Origin: an uncultured Clostridia bacterium
Lineage (GTDB): Bacteria; Bacillota; Clostridia; Oscillospirales; CAG-272
Direction of reading: 5' to 3'
Length of the DNA: 5,736 bases
Assembly (NCBI GenBank): GCA_937884385.1
Contig: CALGCW010000156.1
Location: forward strand, 1 to 5,736
In this document: positions 4,983 to 5,736 of the stretch, in pieces
How the letters are laid out: every line of letters starts with the position of its first letter
Position numbering within the stretch: the first letter of the stretch is position 1
Made by a program: the position numbers and the translations under genes
The notes under the pieces: generated by a model
Seen by the model: the letters and a program-made list of their open reading frames with translations, nothing else
The model's database searches: none
What the model was told of the DNA's origin: nothing

Positions 4983-5736
4983 ATGGCAAAAAGACGTCCC
5001 AATGGTGACGGACTCGTTCGAAAAAGAGAAGACGGCAGATGGGAAGGGCGCATCGTGGCAGGTCATAAAAAAGATGGCAGCCCGATATATCGCGCGGTGT
5101 TTGCCGAGAAGCAGAGCGAGCTCATGCCAAAGCTTCATCAGCTGAAAGAGCAGTACGCAGGGGTGGAACTGACAGAGGACAGCTCCATCACGCTCGGAGA
5201 ATGGCTCGAAAGATGGATGGAAGAATACAAGAAACCGCTCCTGCGTCCGAGCACGTACACGGGATATAGCACCGATATCCGCAATCATATCCTCCCACAT
5301 CTCGGATCAAAAAAGCTCACGCAGCTGAAGACATCAGATCTGCAAAAGCTCTACAATCGCCTGTTGGAATCGGGTCGCATGAAGGATAACGGAAAGGGAA
5401 ACGGTCTTGCTCCTGCCACGGTGCGAGGCATCCACGTGATACTGCGTGAAGCCCTTGAGAGCGCGGTGCGAGAAGGACTCATCCCGAAAAATCCTGCGGA
5501 TGGTACTTCACCTCCGAAGATCCATCGTAAGGAGAAGCAGGTGCTGACCAAGGATCAGCTTGAAACCTTCATGAAGCTGATTGAAAATGATGAGGCATGG
5601 TATGATTTCTTCTACACCGAGATCCTCACAGGCATGCGAGCAGGTGAGATATGCGGCGTGCGATGGGAAGACTTCGATGAAGATGACCGAACGCTCCGTG
5701 TGGTTCGTTCGGTGGATTTCGTGCATAAGGAGCTCG
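4983..5736 (+). CDS. Tyrosine recombinase / integrase (3' truncated by window)
   Basis: The first 251 residues of a phage/Tn916-type tyrosine integrase are visible; the frame is open to the window edge. Residues 1-60 form the arm-DNA-binding domain: NGDGLVRKREDGRWEGRIVAG is its three-strand signature. Residues about 69-175 form the SAM-like core-binding domain (ITLGEWLERWMEEY, then RPSTYTGYSTDIRNHILPHLG, then LAPATVRGIHVILREAL). The catalytic domain begins near 186 (QVLTKDQLETF) and reaches box I, ILTGMRAGEICGVRW, with the first catalytic arginine at residue 219 (codon 5637-5639). The remaining catalytic residues, including the tyrosine, lie outside the window, so intactness cannot be judged. 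The protein cuts and joins att sites to integrate and, with an excisionase, excise the element. It follows the relaxase by 97 nt in the same direction. The element end is probably just beyond its 3' end. Confidence 0.93.
   Translation, partial: MAKRRPNGDGLVRKREDGRWEGRIVAGHKKDGSPIYRAVFAEKQSELMPKLHQLKEQYAGVELTEDSSITLGEWLERWMEEYKKPLLRPSTYTGYSTDIRNHILPHLGSKKLTQLKTSDLQKLYNRLLESGRMKDNGKGNGLAPATVRGIHVILREALESAVREGLIPKNPADGTSPPKIHRKEKQVLTKDQLETFMKLIENDEAWYDFFYTEILTGMRAGEICGVRWEDFDEDDRTLRVVRSVDFVHKEL

Overview
The window looks like accessory DNA from a Gram-positive anaerobe, most likely a gut Clostridia-type Firmicute. The signs are AAGGAG-like ribosome binding sites, tightly packed co-directional genes, T-tract hairpin terminators, and protein types typical of integrative elements in such genomes. 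The taxonomic call is inference. All genes recognised are on the + strand.

Left block (1 to about 2290). Four genes form a probable operon. The first is the C-terminal half of a LexA/S24-type repressor with its Ser-Lys dyad intact, cut by the window edge. It is followed by a stand-alone RibD-C/dihydrofolate-reductase-like oxidoreductase, a radical SAM protein of the spore-photolyase-like (SplB/Rv2578c) group, and a small zinc-ribbon protein. The gaps are 12, 1 and 26 nt. A strong bipartite hairpin with a T run (2236-2290) closes the block. The repressor may control the operon in response to DNA damage, but its promoter lies outside the window.

Right block (about 2300 to 5736). This is the core of an integrative mobilizable (or conjugative) element: a small winged-HTH excisionase-like protein, a ribbon-helix-helix relaxosome accessory protein, a MOBP-like relaxase with an unusual tail of Sel1-like repeats, and a tyrosine integrase cut by the right edge just after its first catalytic arginine. 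The RHH and relaxase genes overlap by 13 nt. The 217-nt gap between the excisionase and RHH genes (2543-2759) holds inverted repeats, direct repeats and a second terminator-like hairpin. It is the best candidate for oriT and/or a control region.

Working model. The integrase and excisionase-like protein would move the element in and out of the chromosome. The RHH protein and relaxase would nick oriT and lead the DNA through a conjugation apparatus supplied by another element, since no transfer-channel gene is visible. The left operon could be cargo of the same element or chromosomal flank. No att site can be assigned because the right end is missing. No tRNA, rRNA, CRISPR array or insertion sequence was seen.
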